A stretch of DNA of 64,000 nucleotides from M3007 sp046316495 (lineage in GTDB: Bacteria; Bacteroidota; Bacteroidia; Chitinophagales; Saprospiraceae): contig JBKDAM010000038.1 of NCBI GenBank assembly GCA_046316495.1, forward strand, positions 85,704 through 149,703, given 5' to 3'. The stretch's first letter is position 1. Each line of letters begins with the position of its first letter. The notes below the pieces were generated by a model that saw only the letters and a program-made list of their open reading frames with translations, was not told where the DNA came from and did no database searches. The position numbers and the translations under genes were made by a program. Of this stretch, positions 35,519 through 44,433 are shown in pieces.

Positions 35519-36577
35519 TTACTCAGCAGTTTCAACTAGACGTTTGGAGGCACTTCTCCAAGCTTTATACACACCCTTCCCAAAAGTAGACCCATTAAAT
35601 GTCAATGTCGGGGCCAAACGGGCACGCTCTTCTGCCGGAAGCTGAATAAAATCAGCACACTCTTGAGAGCAACAGGCCTGGTATTTTGACCTACACTCCG
35701 AACATTGGATAAATAAGATGTGACACTGATCGTTCGAACAGTTGATGTGATCATCACAAGAAGCGCCGCACTGATGGCAGTGTGCAATAACTTCTTCACT
35801 GATGCGCTCACCTAAGCGCTCATCAAAAACAAAGTTCTTTCCGCGGAACTTATTCTTTAGCTGCTGATTTTTTATCTGTCTGGCATACTCAATAATACCT
35901 CCTTCCAACTGAAAAACATTTGGAAACCCACGGTATTTCATATATGCGCTCGCCTTTTCACAACGAATTCCTCCTGTACAATACATTACGATATTCTTGT
36001 CCTTGTGCTCCGACAACATATCTGCAACCATCGGCAACTCCTCCCGAAAGGTGGCTACGTCAGGTAAAATCGACCCCTCAAAATGCCCCACCTCACTCTC
36101 GTAATGGTTGCGCATATCCACCAAAATAGTGTCAGGATCATCTGTCAAGGCATTAAACTCCGCAGCACTTAAATGACGGCCCGTATCAGATGGATTAAAA
36201 TTAGGATCGTCGACCCCATCAGCAACTATCTTCCTACGAACTTTGATAATTAAGGCAAAAAAGGACTTTCCATCCGCCTCAACAGCAACATTAAGACGCA
36301 TTCCCCGAAAGAAATCCCATTGGTTTAGCACTTCTTTGAAGGCCTCAAACTGGTGCTCTGGAACTGAAAGTTGTGCATTTACTCCTTCTGAAGCTACATA
36401 AATTCGCCCTAGAGTACCAACAGCATCCAAAGCCTTGTACAAATCATCCCGAAATTGTTGAGGGTCTGCTAATTGAACGTACTTGTAAAAGGAAAGTGTT
36501 ACGCGAGGTTCATCGCTCTGAAGCAATAACTCCTTGAGCAGGCGTCGACTGACGCGGTTGTGGAGGTGTTTTCCCAT
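35519..36577 (-). CDS. trhO: Oxygen-dependent tRNA uridine(34) hydroxylase TrhO (rhodanese-like)
   Basis: Forms 5-hydroxyuridine at the wobble position of some tRNAs. The 352 aa have the YceA/TrhO layout: an N-terminal ferredoxin-like domain (VTLSFYKYVQL and YVASEGVNAQLS), a rhodanese domain with the active-site loop YCTGGIRCEK (Cys200) and a C-terminal Cys-rich region with several CxxC-type pairs (HCHQCGASCDDHINC and CSECRSKYQACC), likely a metal site. The ATG at 36577 is chosen over an upstream one at 36655 because the box TATCTTTG lies at 36617-36624 between them and the family start matches. Confidence 0.92.
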   Translation of the reverse strand: MGKHLHNRVSRRLLKELLLQSDEPRVTLSFYKYVQLADPQQFRDDLYKALDAVGTLGRIYVASEGVNAQLSVPEHQFEAFKEVLNQWDFFRGMRLNVAVEADGKSFFALIIKVRRKIVADGVDDPNFNPSDTGRHLSAAEFNALTDDPDTILVDMRNHYESEVGHFEGSILPDVATFREELPMVADMLSEHKDKNIVMYCTGGIRCEKASAYMKYRGFPNVFQLEGGIIEYARQIKNQQLKNKFRGKNFVFDERLGERISEEVIAHCHQCGASCDDHINCSNDQCHILFIQCSECRSKYQACCSQECADFIQLPAEERARLAPTLTFNGSTFGKGVYKAWRSASKRLVETAE

Positions 36578-36616
36578 ATCTAATGTGCCAGTCCTGTTTG
36601 TAATGCGGGCGGCAGC

Positions 36617-36624
36617 GCAAAGAT
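36617..36624 (-). promoter_or_regulatory. -7 box TATCTTTG for trhO
   Basis: The reverse complement of caaagata is an exact TAnnTTTG match 39 nt upstream of the chosen trhO start. Confidence 0.55.
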
Positions 36625-36642
36625 AAAACCTCTGTAAATAAT

Positions 36643-36933
36643 TTACCACTCCCAACCCTCCGGAATATCCCTTTGCTCAATCGATACCCTCTTTTTAGAT
36701 GCGGAACGCTGTTTATACCGCTCCAAAACAAGCCTGGCTAAAGCCATTGATACCGTCTCATTAGGCGATGGTTGTAAAGCGGCTAAAATAGCCTTCTCCT
36801 CTACATCATTTCGATACAACAAACTCATCAACAAGTCAGGTTCGTGTGCGAGCATTTCCTCTATCCTAGCCGTTAAATGAGCCAATAATTCTACCTCAGA
36901 GAGTGCGGGATTCGAAAAATCAAGATCAAACAT
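36643..36933 (-). CDS. Small conserved-looking protein of unknown function
   Basis: A 96 aa acidic, mostly helical protein (LLAHLTARIEEMLAHEPDLL, YRNDVEEKAILAALQ and MALARLVLERYKQRS) with a C-terminal DIPEGWEW. It is not recognised as a named family, but codon pattern, a good TAACTTTG box 7 nt before its start and compact spacing argue it is real. It ends 18 bases before the trhO promoter box. Function unknown; the helical pattern and a charged tail would fit a small regulatory or adaptor protein. Confidence 0.65.
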   Translation of the reverse strand: MFDLDFSNPALSEVELLAHLTARIEEMLAHEPDLLMSLLYRNDVEEKAILAALQPSPNETVSMALARLVLERYKQRSASKKRVSIEQRDIPEGWEW

Positions 36934-36940
36934 AACAGCT

Positions 36941-36948
36941 CAAAGTTA
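36941..36948 (-). promoter_or_regulatory. -7 box TAACTTTG for the 96-aa protein gene
   Basis: The reverse complement of caaagtta, only 7 nt from the start codon. Confidence 0.5.
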
Positions 36949-37143
36949 AACCACCTTCAGCTTTTTTCAAATCCCATTTGATTATTTTCACCCCCTACCC
37001 TACCAAACTTAATTGTAGTGTGCTACTTTCGCCCAAAATAATACGATATTTCCACCTCAATAATAACCAACCGATAACCGCCCACAGGAAGTAAGCAGTA
37101 TCATTAAATTTCACACGTCTATCACATTATTAAACGTTTTTTC

Positions 37144-37983
37144 GTGGAAACAGTAATTGAATATTTCAACCAAATTCCTTCCAGCCATAGAAGCGCTCTG
37201 TTGATTGGAGGCCTAACGTTCTTCTCCCTTTTAGAAACGGGCATCCCAAAATTTAAATTAGATTATAATAGGTGGCAACATGCTGGAATCAACTTATTCT
37301 TCACGCTTACTACTATCTTGATCAATTTCATCCTAGCATTTCTTTTACTGGAAGGGAGTACCTGGGCCGTTAATAACCAGTTTGGTATTCTTCAGTGGCT
37401 TCCGAACATGCCCACCTGGCTCTATATGATCACAGGTCTTCTGCTTCTCGACCTGATCGGAGCCTATTTTGTACACTGGGCGGAACACAAGGTGAAGTGG
37501 ATGTGGCGTTTTCACCTCATTCACCACACTGATCAACGAGTAGATACTACTTCTGCCAATCGTCATCATCCAGGCGAAAGTGTATTCCGCTTCGCCTTCA
37601 CCGCCGCAGGAGCAATCCTTGCTGGCGCAGACTGGTGGATCATCATGATGTATCAAAGCCTATCTGTTATCCTTTCTCAACTCAACCACGCCAATATCCG
37701 TTTGCCAGAATGGCTAGATAAAGGCCTGGCTTGGATAATAGTGACGCCAGGAATGCACCGCGTGCACCACCACTACATGTTACCCTACACAGATGCCAAC
37801 TATGGTAATATTTTTGCCATCTGGGACCGCCTATTCGGAACGTTCATGTGGCTTCCACAAGAAAAAATTAAGTTTGGAATAGATACACACATGGAAGTGC
37901 AAGAGCACAACCACCTGCCAACTCTGCTAAAAATTCCTTTTATGAAATACCGGCAGCCTACTGGATCTAAATTCGAAAATTGA
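37144..37983 (+). CDS. Fatty acid hydroxylase / sterol desaturase family membrane enzyme
   Basis: A 279 aa membrane protein with a GTG start and several hydrophobic helices. It has the histidine clusters that bind the di-iron centre: HWAEHK, HLIHHTD, NRHH and HRVHHHY. The family hydroxylates or desaturates lipid chains or carotenoids in the membrane using O2. The next gene, 56 bases downstream, is a CrtA-like protein, which suggests but does not prove a carotenoid-related substrate. No TAnnTTTG box is exact; TACTTTCG near 37034 is a near match. Confidence 0.85.
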   Translation: METVIEYFNQIPSSHRSALLIGGLTFFSLLETGIPKFKLDYNRWQHAGINLFFTLTTILINFILAFLLLEGSTWAVNNQFGILQWLPNMPTWLYMITGLLLLDLIGAYFVHWAEHKVKWMWRFHLIHHTDQRVDTTSANRHHPGESVFRFAFTAAGAILAGADWWIIMMYQSLSVILSQLNHANIRLPEWLDKGLAWIIVTPGMHRVHHHYMLPYTDANYGNIFAIWDRLFGTFMWLPQEKIKFGIDTHMEVQEHNHLPTLLKIPFMKYRQPTGSKFEN

Positions 37984-38039
37984 ACGATCAGGAAGCTGCT
38001 GTGTTTAATCCCTAATAATCAATTTGGCATTCTTATACC

Positions 38040-38720
38040 ATGCAGGTAACAACAGTGAGTATTTTCCACTTTTCTGGCTGGAAAAACAAATATTGGGCCT
38101 TTTCCCAAATGGGAATAGGCCCATTCAGAGTAGGAAAAGTTGCTGGTCTTAATTTCCTAAAATTTTTAGGCTCCGGTGCGATTAATGGATTTAGTATCCT
38201 ACCCGATTTCTCTACTTATGCGATCCTAGCTGTCTGGGAAAAAGAGTCCTCCGCAGAACACTTCTTTTCAAATCACACTCTATTCAAAGACTATATTGCA
38301 CACTCAGACCGAGTTCAAACATATTTTCTACACAATACAATGAGCCACGGCTTGTGGAATAATCAGAATCCCTTCGAGGCCGTACTAGCATTCGACCCCA
38401 ATGCTCCGGTCGCAGTATTAACAAGAGCAACTATCCGAAAAAGACGACTTTGGGCTTTTTGGAAACAGGTCCCATCCGCAAGTATGGCCGTCGAAAATAC
38501 GCCTGGCCTACAATTCGCAATCGGTATTGGCGAAGCACCCCTAATCCATCAAGCTACCTTTAGTATTTGGGACTCCGGCAAACAAATGATGGCCTACGCC
38601 TACAATGCCAACCCTCACAAGGGGATCATCAAAGAAACAAGAACCCAAAAATGGTATAAAGAAGAATTATTCGCTCGGTTTATCCCCTACAAGACAATCA
38701 ACCTAGCGAATAATCGCTGA
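38040..38720 (+). CDS. Spheroidene monooxygenase (CrtA)-like protein
   Basis: A 226 aa protein related to CrtA, a haem-type monooxygenase adding oxygen to acyclic carotenoids in purple bacteria. The matching regions are the N-terminal WAFSQMGIGP, the LGSGAINGFSILPDFSTYA segment, AVLTRATIRKRRLWAFWKQV and the C-terminal KEELFARFIPYKT. Proteins of this type occur in many non-phototrophic Bacteroidota, where the real reaction is unknown. Colocation with a histidine-cluster hydroxylase supports oxidation of a membrane lipid or carotenoid. No phytoene synthase or desaturase gene is present in the window. Confidence 0.75.
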   Translation: MQVTTVSIFHFSGWKNKYWAFSQMGIGPFRVGKVAGLNFLKFLGSGAINGFSILPDFSTYAILAVWEKESSAEHFFSNHTLFKDYIAHSDRVQTYFLHNTMSHGLWNNQNPFEAVLAFDPNAPVAVLTRATIRKRRLWAFWKQVPSASMAVENTPGLQFAIGIGEAPLIHQATFSIWDSGKQMMAYAYNANPHKGIIKETRTQKWYKEELFARFIPYKTINLANNR

Positions 38721-38728
38721 ATTCCTTT

Positions 38729-38736
38729 ACATTTGC
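38729..38736 (+). promoter_or_regulatory. -7 box TACATTTG upstream of the thiolase gene
   Basis: TAnnTTTG match about 148 nt before the ATG at 38885; the long leader shows no recognised element. Confidence 0.4.
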
Positions 38737-38884
38737 CTTCCTGTTATACGTGCTTCAGCATTACTACTCTGGATGGGTAATTATCTTTCCCCCTTGAACA
38801 AAATGCCCATTCACACTGAAGTACACTAGCTCTTAAATAATACTTCACCGCTCATTCACCCTCAAACGCTTCAATTTCTAGTCT

Positions 38885-40057
38885 ATGGAAGCTTATATAG
38901 TCGCTGGTTTTCGATCCGCTGTAGCCAAAGCAGGTAAAGGAGGTTTTAAAAGTTACCGGCCAGATGATCTTGCAATCAATGTGATTCAACATCTAATGGC
39001 AAGTGTGCCCCAAATAGATAAAAAACTAGTGGATGATGTGCTAGTAGGCTGCGCAAACCCCGAAGGAGAACAAGGTCTCCAAATTGGACGCCTCATCTCC
39101 GTTAGAGCACTTGGAAAAGAGGTCCCGGGTATGACGATCAATCGATACTGCGCATCTGGCTTAGAAACTATATCCATCGCTGTCGCAAAAATTAGAGCAG
39201 GAATGGGACATGTATTCATCGCCGGCGGTGCAGAAAGCATGAGCCTCATCCCTATGACTGGATATAAACTGGCACCTAATTACAATATTGCCAGTAATAC
39301 GCCTGATTATGTAGTAGGTATGGGCTTAACAGCAGAAGCAGTCGCAAAAAAATGGGATATCTCAAGAGAGCAAGCTGATGAGTTCTCCTACCAATCCCAT
39401 ACTAAAGCTGCTAATGCAATACAAAATGGTAAGTTCAAATCCGAAATAGTGCCAGTTAACGTCCCAGAAGTTTGGGTAGAAAATGACCGTAGACAAGAAA
39501 AAACCCTCCTTGTCGATACGGATGAAGGTGTAAGGGCAGATACCTCCTTGGAAGCACTCGCAAAATTAAAGCCGGCCTTCGCACAAGGAGGAGTAGTCAC
39601 CGCAGGCAATTCCTCTCAAACATCCGATGGGGCCGCATTCGTGCTGGTCGTTTCTGAAGAAATAGTAAAACAGTTTAATTTAAAACCCATTGCTAGGCTC
39701 GCAGCCTGTTCCGTAGCTGGAGTTGAACCAATCCACATGGGAATCGGCCCTTGTGCCGCTATCCCTAAAGCACTAAAACAGGCAGGCCTTACCTTAAATG
39801 ATATACAACTAATCGAATTAAACGAGGCCTTCGCTGCACAAGCCTTAGCAGTCATAAAAGAAGCAGGGCTCGACCCACAAATCGTAAACGTAAATGGTGG
39901 AGCCGTTGCACTCGGACACCCCCTCGGCTGCACAGGTGCCAAATTATCCGTTCAACTGTTTAATGAATTAAATCGCCGGAATGAAAAATACGGTATGGTC
40001 ACCGCCTGCGTAGGCGGAGGCCAAGGAATCGCCGGTATCTATGAAATGTTAAACTAA
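38885..40057 (+). CDS. Acetyl-CoA C-acyltransferase (thiolase)
   Basis: A 390 aa thiolase that splits 3-ketoacyl-CoA into acetyl-CoA and a shortened acyl-CoA, or runs in reverse. The nucleophile loop is NRYCASGLETISIA, followed by GGAESMSLIPM; the C-terminal catalytic motifs NGGAVALGHPLGCTGAK and CVGGGQGIAGIYE are intact. The signature resembles FadA-type enzymes of fatty acid breakdown. The hydratase/dehydrogenase partner (FadB) is not adjacent. The ogt gene follows 7 bases downstream and is probably cotranscribed. Confidence 0.92.
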   Translation: MEAYIVAGFRSAVAKAGKGGFKSYRPDDLAINVIQHLMASVPQIDKKLVDDVLVGCANPEGEQGLQIGRLISVRALGKEVPGMTINRYCASGLETISIAVAKIRAGMGHVFIAGGAESMSLIPMTGYKLAPNYNIASNTPDYVVGMGLTAEAVAKKWDISREQADEFSYQSHTKAANAIQNGKFKSEIVPVNVPEVWVENDRRQEKTLLVDTDEGVRADTSLEALAKLKPAFAQGGVVTAGNSSQTSDGAAFVLVVSEEIVKQFNLKPIARLAACSVAGVEPIHMGIGPCAAIPKALKQAGLTLNDIQLIELNEAFAAQALAVIKEAGLDPQIVNVNGGAVALGHPLGCTGAKLSVQLFNELNRRNEKYGMVTACVGGGQGIAGIYEMLN

Positions 40058-40064
40058 CGTTCCA

Positions 40065-40547
40065 GTGTATCAGGCTGCCATTCCCACGCCCATCGGCATC
40101 CTCCAATTGTGCGCAGATGAACATGCGCTGTTAAGCGCCCACTTTATTGAACAACCACTCCAGTGCTCTTCTCCTAAGAATGCCGTACTGGAGGAAACAA
40201 TAAATCAAGTGAACGCTTATTTGGATGGAAAACTGAAGCGATTTAACCTCCCTTTGGGCCCACAAGGGACTGATTTCCAAAAGTCAGTTTGGCAAGAACT
40301 TCTGAATATTGATTTTGGAAATACACGGACCTATTTAGAAATGGCCGCTTACCTCGGAAACACCAAATGCATCCGGGCTGCAGCCGCTGCCAATGGAAAA
40401 AATCCAATCATTATCATAATTCCCTGTCATAGGGTGATCGGATCCAATCGCCAACTAGTTGGATACGCAGGTGGTTTGTGGCGAAAAAAATGGCTGCTCC
40501 AACACGAATACTTCCACTCTCCAATAGCAAACTCCCTTTTCCCATAA
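40065..40547 (+). CDS. ogt: Methylated-DNA--protein-cysteine methyltransferase
   Basis: A suicide repair protein of 160 aa that removes alkyl groups from O6-guanine. The acceptor cysteine is Cys121 in IIPCHRVIG, followed by the asparagine-hinge equivalent and GYAGGLWRKKWLLQHE. The helix-turn-helix segment FQKSVWQELLNIDFGNTRTY is in its usual place. It starts with GTG and has a short N-terminal domain. It sits behind the thiolase gene with no functional link. Confidence 0.93.
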   Translation: MYQAAIPTPIGILQLCADEHALLSAHFIEQPLQCSSPKNAVLEETINQVNAYLDGKLKRFNLPLGPQGTDFQKSVWQELLNIDFGNTRTYLEMAAYLGNTKCIRAAAAANGKNPIIIIIPCHRVIGSNRQLVGYAGGLWRKKWLLQHEYFHSPIANSLFP

Positions 40548-40878
40548 ATACGCTCCGTTCTTAATACCCCCGCTCTATCGGCCTTTTCCGAATACGCTTT
40601 AGGGGAAATCATGCACGCCTTTAAACTGCCCTTCACGGGCCCTCTGGCTGGATGCTTTTCAATACCTAATTGCAGGAGTCTCCAACGTAAAATCATCCAC
40701 CAAGCAAACGTGCAAGTGCTTCTGATAAAAGCATTGCTCGCTCCAAATGCTTGGCTAACCGTTAATCCTTCCTCCCCCTTGCTAGTCTGTACCAACTAAA
40801 AACTCCGCCTTAAAATACAATCAAATTGTTTTATCTTTGTCCGAATAATTACCTCCATAACATAAAATTGTTGCCAAA
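40548..40878. other. Intergenic region before dnaE; possible degenerate or noncoding element
   Basis: 331 bases with no convincing gene. A minus-strand open frame (to 40795) overlaps ogt, and a 62-codon plus-strand frame (40611-40799) crosses it; neither has recognisable protein content. The middle part (about 40610-40700) contains short palindromic words such as gggccc and looks structured. The box TATCTTTG at 40832-40839 is the likely dnaE promoter, with a 39-nt leader. Confidence 0.4.
40832..40839 (+). promoter_or_regulatory. -7 box TATCTTTG for dnaE
   Basis: Exact TAnnTTTG match 39 nt before the dnaE ATG. Confidence 0.55.
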
Positions 40879-43800
40879 ATGCCCGAATTTGCACACCTTC
40901 ATTGCCACACTCAGTTCTCCTTGCTTGACGGAGCCGCTAGTATTCCTTCTCTGTTTAAAAAGGCAGCAGCAGATGGAATGAAGGGAATTGCAATCACAGA
41001 CCATGGTAATATGTTTGGAGCGTTCCAGTTTGTCGCAGAAGCATCCAAGCACAAAGGCGTTAAGCCAATTGTCGGCTGTGAATTCTATGTTGTCGAAAAC
41101 CGCCACCGAAAAACCTTCACCAAAGATGATAAAGATAAACGCTTTCATCAACTCTTAATCGCAAAAAACGCAGAAGGCTATAAGAACTTAGTCAAACTCT
41201 GCTCTCTAGGCTTTATTGAAGGCCTCTATGGAAAATACCCAAGAATCGACAAAGAACTTATCCTCCAATACCATGAGGGTCTGATAGCAACCACTTGCTG
41301 TATCGGAGCAATGGTCCCACAAACCATCCTACGACACGGAGAAGAGGCTGCCAGAAAAGAATTTAAATGGTGGCTCGATCTCTTCGGGGAGGATTATTAC
41401 ATCGAACTGCAGCGCCATAATATGGCTGAACAAGACCAGGTCAATGAAGTGCTGCTCCGTTTTGCCGTTGATTATAATGTAAAAACAATATGCTCCAACG
41501 ACTCCCACTATGTAGACCAAAAGGACGCCAATGCACACGATATCCTGCTGTGTATTAATACCGGAGAAAAACAGTCAACACCCGCCATACGAGAATTCAT
41601 TGAAGAAGGTACCGTGATGAAAAACGGGCGTTTCGCCTTCTGGAATGATCAGTTCTATTTCAAAACCCAAGAAGAAATGGGGCGACTGTTCCATGATCTT
41701 CCCCAAGCCCTCGAAAACACCCTTGAAATCGTAGATAAAGTAGAAGAACTACAACTAAAAAAAGATATCCTTCTGCCCAACTTCATCGTGCCAAATGAAT
41801 TTGGATCACAAGATGAATACCTTAGACACCTAACCTATACCGGCGCAAAAGAACGCTACCAAACCATCACCGCTGAAATTGAAGAACGCCTCAACTTCGA
41901 ATTGCATACCATCAAAACAATGGGGTTCGCAGGCTACTTCCTAATCGTTGCCGACTTCATTAAGGCAGGTCGTGACCTCGGTGTGTTCGTCGGACCAGGA
42001 CGCGGATCCGCTGCCGGCAGTGCAGTAGCCTACTGCATCGGAATAACCAATATAGACCCTATAAAATATCAGTTACTTTTTGAGCGATTCCTGAATCCAG
42101 ACAGGAAGTCAATGCCCGATATTGATACCGATTTTGATGATGAAGGAAGACAAAAAGTGATTGATTATGTCGTAGAAAAATATGGAAAACAACAGGTAGC
42201 TGCAATCGTCACCTACGGCACTATGGCAGCCAAAATGTCCATAAAAGATGTTGCTCGTGTCCTCGATCTCCCACTCGAACAGTCCAATGCCCTAGCTAAA
42301 CTCGTACCAGAAAAACCCGGCATATCCCTTAAAAGAGTCCTCACCGCACCCATCACCGGAGATGGCTCCCTGTCGGAAAAAGAAGGGTTGGGCGCCGATG
42401 ACCTCGAAGGCTGTAAAAAACTGAGGGAATATATGGATGCCGATGGAACCCCCGAAAGCACCGTACTAAAAGAAGCCCTCATTCTAGAAGGATCCGTGCG
42501 TGGAACTGGCGTACACGCCGCAGGTATTATTATCGCCCCTACCGACCTCACCGAAATCATACCGGTAGCAACCGTAAAAGACTCTGATCTGCTGCTCACC
42601 CAATTCGAAGGCTCCGTCATCGAGGATGCTGGTGTAATTAAAATGGACTTCCTAGGGCTCAAAACCCTGACAATTATCCGGGATGCCCTACGAATGATTA
42701 AACAAAACCATGGAGTTGAAATCGATATAGATAAAATACCCTTAGACGACCGTAAAACATACGAGCTCTACCAAAAGGGAGAAACCAACGGTACCTTCCA
42801 ATTTGAAAGTGCAGGGATGCAAAAATACCTGCGCGACTTAAAACCCGACAAGTTCGATGACCTGATCGCCATGAATGCCCTCTACCGACCAGGCCCCCTC
42901 GAATATATCCCAGACTATATCGCACGCAAACATGGCCGACAAGTCGTAGAATATGACCTCCCAGATATGGAGGAATACCTGAAAGAAACGTTCGGAATCT
43001 CCGTATTCCAAGAACAAATTATGCTGCTCTCCCAAAAACTAGCCGGATTCTCAAAAGGAGATGCCGATGTATTGCGGAAAGCAATGGGTAAAAAACAAAA
43101 GGCCGTCCTTGATAAAATGAAAGGCCAATTCATCGCTGGCGCCACCGCAAAAGGACACCCCGAACATAAATTAGAAAAAATATGGACCGACTGGGAGGCT
43201 TTCGCCTCTTATGCATTCAATAAGTCACACTCCACTTGCTACGCGTTCGTCGCTTATCAAACCGCCTGGCTCAAAGCTCACTACCCCTCCGAGTACATGG
43301 CTGCAGTACTTACCCACTCTCAAAATAATATCGAAAAAATAACCTTCTTCTTAGAGGAATGTAAAAGAATGGGACTAGTAGTAAAAGGACCCGATATCAA
43401 CGAATCAAATATTAACTTCTCCGTTAATAAAAAAGGTGAAATCAGATACGGACTAGGTGCCATTAAGGGGGTCGGAGAAGCAGCGGTCGAAACACTCATC
43501 GAAGAACGCTCCCAAAAGGGCCCCTTCTCCGACCTTTTCGACTTCCTCCGAAGAATAAATCTCCGAAACATCAATAAAAGGGTGATGGAAAGCATGGCAA
43601 TCGCTGGAGCCTTCGATGAATATATCCCTAACCGTGCTGTCTTTTTTCAACCTTCCGATAAATACGACTCTTTCATCGAGCACCTCCTTAAATATGCAGC
43701 AGCCTATCAGGAAGATAAAATTATGTCAGCCAATTCTCTCTTCGGAGATATGTCCTCTACTGTAAGTATTCCGCTGCCCCCTGTCCCAAAAGCAGAGCCC

Positions 43801-44433
43801 TGGAACCTGCTCCTCCGCCTACAAAAAGAAAAAGAGGTAATCGGATTCTACCTAAGTGGCCACCCACTCGATACCTATAAATTTGAGTGGGAAAACTTCG
43901 CCTCCCCTCTCGATAAAATAGATAACTTCAAAGGCCGCAAAGTCAATGTAGCTGGATTTGTTAGTAAAGCCGAACATAGAATCAGCCAAAAAGGAACCGG
44001 ATGGGGAAGATTTACCATCCAAGATTATACAGGAGCACTCGAAATCACCCTATTCTCAGAAAACTACCAAAAATTCCGTACGTTCTTCGAAGAAGGTAGT
44101 AGCCTCTACGTTGAAGGCGAGTATAAACAACGCTTTAATAGCGACGAAATGGAATTTAAAGTAAATGACGTCCGCCTGTTAGAAACAATCGGTGAAGAAA
44201 AAACAAAATCGATTACACTTAAAATACCCGTCAACAATATCGATCTGCCCTTGATCGAAAAAATCGAAAACCTCTGCAAAACCTTCAAAGGAAAACATGA
44301 ACTGAGAGTGGAACTTCTCGATTTCCAGCACCGAGATAAACTCCCTCTTGTATCCCCAAACAAAAAAGTAAATGTAGATAATGCCTTCCTTTTGGAGTTG
44401 GAAAAACTAGGCATCGAATTCGGCGTCAACTAA
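40879..44433 (+). CDS. dnaE: DNA polymerase III alpha subunit DnaE
   Basis: Catalytic subunit of the replicative DNA polymerase, 1184 aa. The order is a PHP domain with intact-looking metal motifs (HLHCHTQFSLLDG and AITDHGNM), the polymerase core with the catalytic aspartates in MPDIDTDFDDEGR, GPGRGSAAGSAVAY, the tandem helix-hairpin-helix region (GLGAIKGVGEAAVE) and an OB fold (VNVAGFVSKAEHRIS). Length and motif order fit DnaE of the Bacteroidota rather than PolC. The intact PHP histidines leave intrinsic proofreading possible. Its stop is directly adjacent to the stop of the convergent oxidoreductase gene, with no terminator between. Confidence 0.97.
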   Translation: MPEFAHLHCHTQFSLLDGAASIPSLFKKAAADGMKGIAITDHGNMFGAFQFVAEASKHKGVKPIVGCEFYVVENRHRKTFTKDDKDKRFHQLLIAKNAEGYKNLVKLCSLGFIEGLYGKYPRIDKELILQYHEGLIATTCCIGAMVPQTILRHGEEAARKEFKWWLDLFGEDYYIELQRHNMAEQDQVNEVLLRFAVDYNVKTICSNDSHYVDQKDANAHDILLCINTGEKQSTPAIREFIEEGTVMKNGRFAFWNDQFYFKTQEEMGRLFHDLPQALENTLEIVDKVEELQLKKDILLPNFIVPNEFGSQDEYLRHLTYTGAKERYQTITAEIEERLNFELHTIKTMGFAGYFLIVADFIKAGRDLGVFVGPGRGSAAGSAVAYCIGITNIDPIKYQLLFERFLNPDRKSMPDIDTDFDDEGRQKVIDYVVEKYGKQQVAAIVTYGTMAAKMSIKDVARVLDLPLEQSNALAKLVPEKPGISLKRVLTAPITGDGSLSEKEGLGADDLEGCKKLREYMDADGTPESTVLKEALILEGSVRGTGVHAAGIIIAPTDLTEIIPVATVKDSDLLLTQFEGSVIEDAGVIKMDFLGLKTLTIIRDALRMIKQNHGVEIDIDKIPLDDRKTYELYQKGETNGTFQFESAGMQKYLRDLKPDKFDDLIAMNALYRPGPLEYIPDYIARKHGRQVVEYDLPDMEEYLKETFGISVFQEQIMLLSQKLAGFSKGDADVLRKAMGKKQKAVLDKMKGQFIAGATAKGHPEHKLEKIWTDWEAFASYAFNKSHSTCYAFVAYQTAWLKAHYPSEYMAAVLTHSQNNIEKITFFLEECKRMGLVVKGPDINESNINFSVNKKGEIRYGLGAIKGVGEAAVETLIEERSQKGPFSDLFDFLRRINLRNINKRVMESMAIAGAFDEYIPNRAVFFQPSDKYDSFIEHLLKYAAAYQEDKIMSANSLFGDMSSTVSIPLPPVPKAEPWNLLLRLQKEKEVIGFYLSGHPLDTYKFEWENFASPLDKIDNFKGRKVNVAGFVSKAEHRISQKGTGWGRFTIQDYTGALEITLFSENYQKFRTFFEEGSSLYVEGEYKQRFNSDEMEFKVNDVRLLETIGEEKTKSITLKIPVNNIDLPLIEKIENLCKTFKGKHELRVELLDFQHRDKLPLVSPNKKVNVDNAFLLELEKLGIEFGVN

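Noticed and set aside
40427..40795. 122-codon minus-strand frame overlapping ogt and the gap before dnaE
   Set aside because: It runs antisense to the conserved end of ogt and shows no recognisable domain; kept only as part of the unexplained intergenic region.
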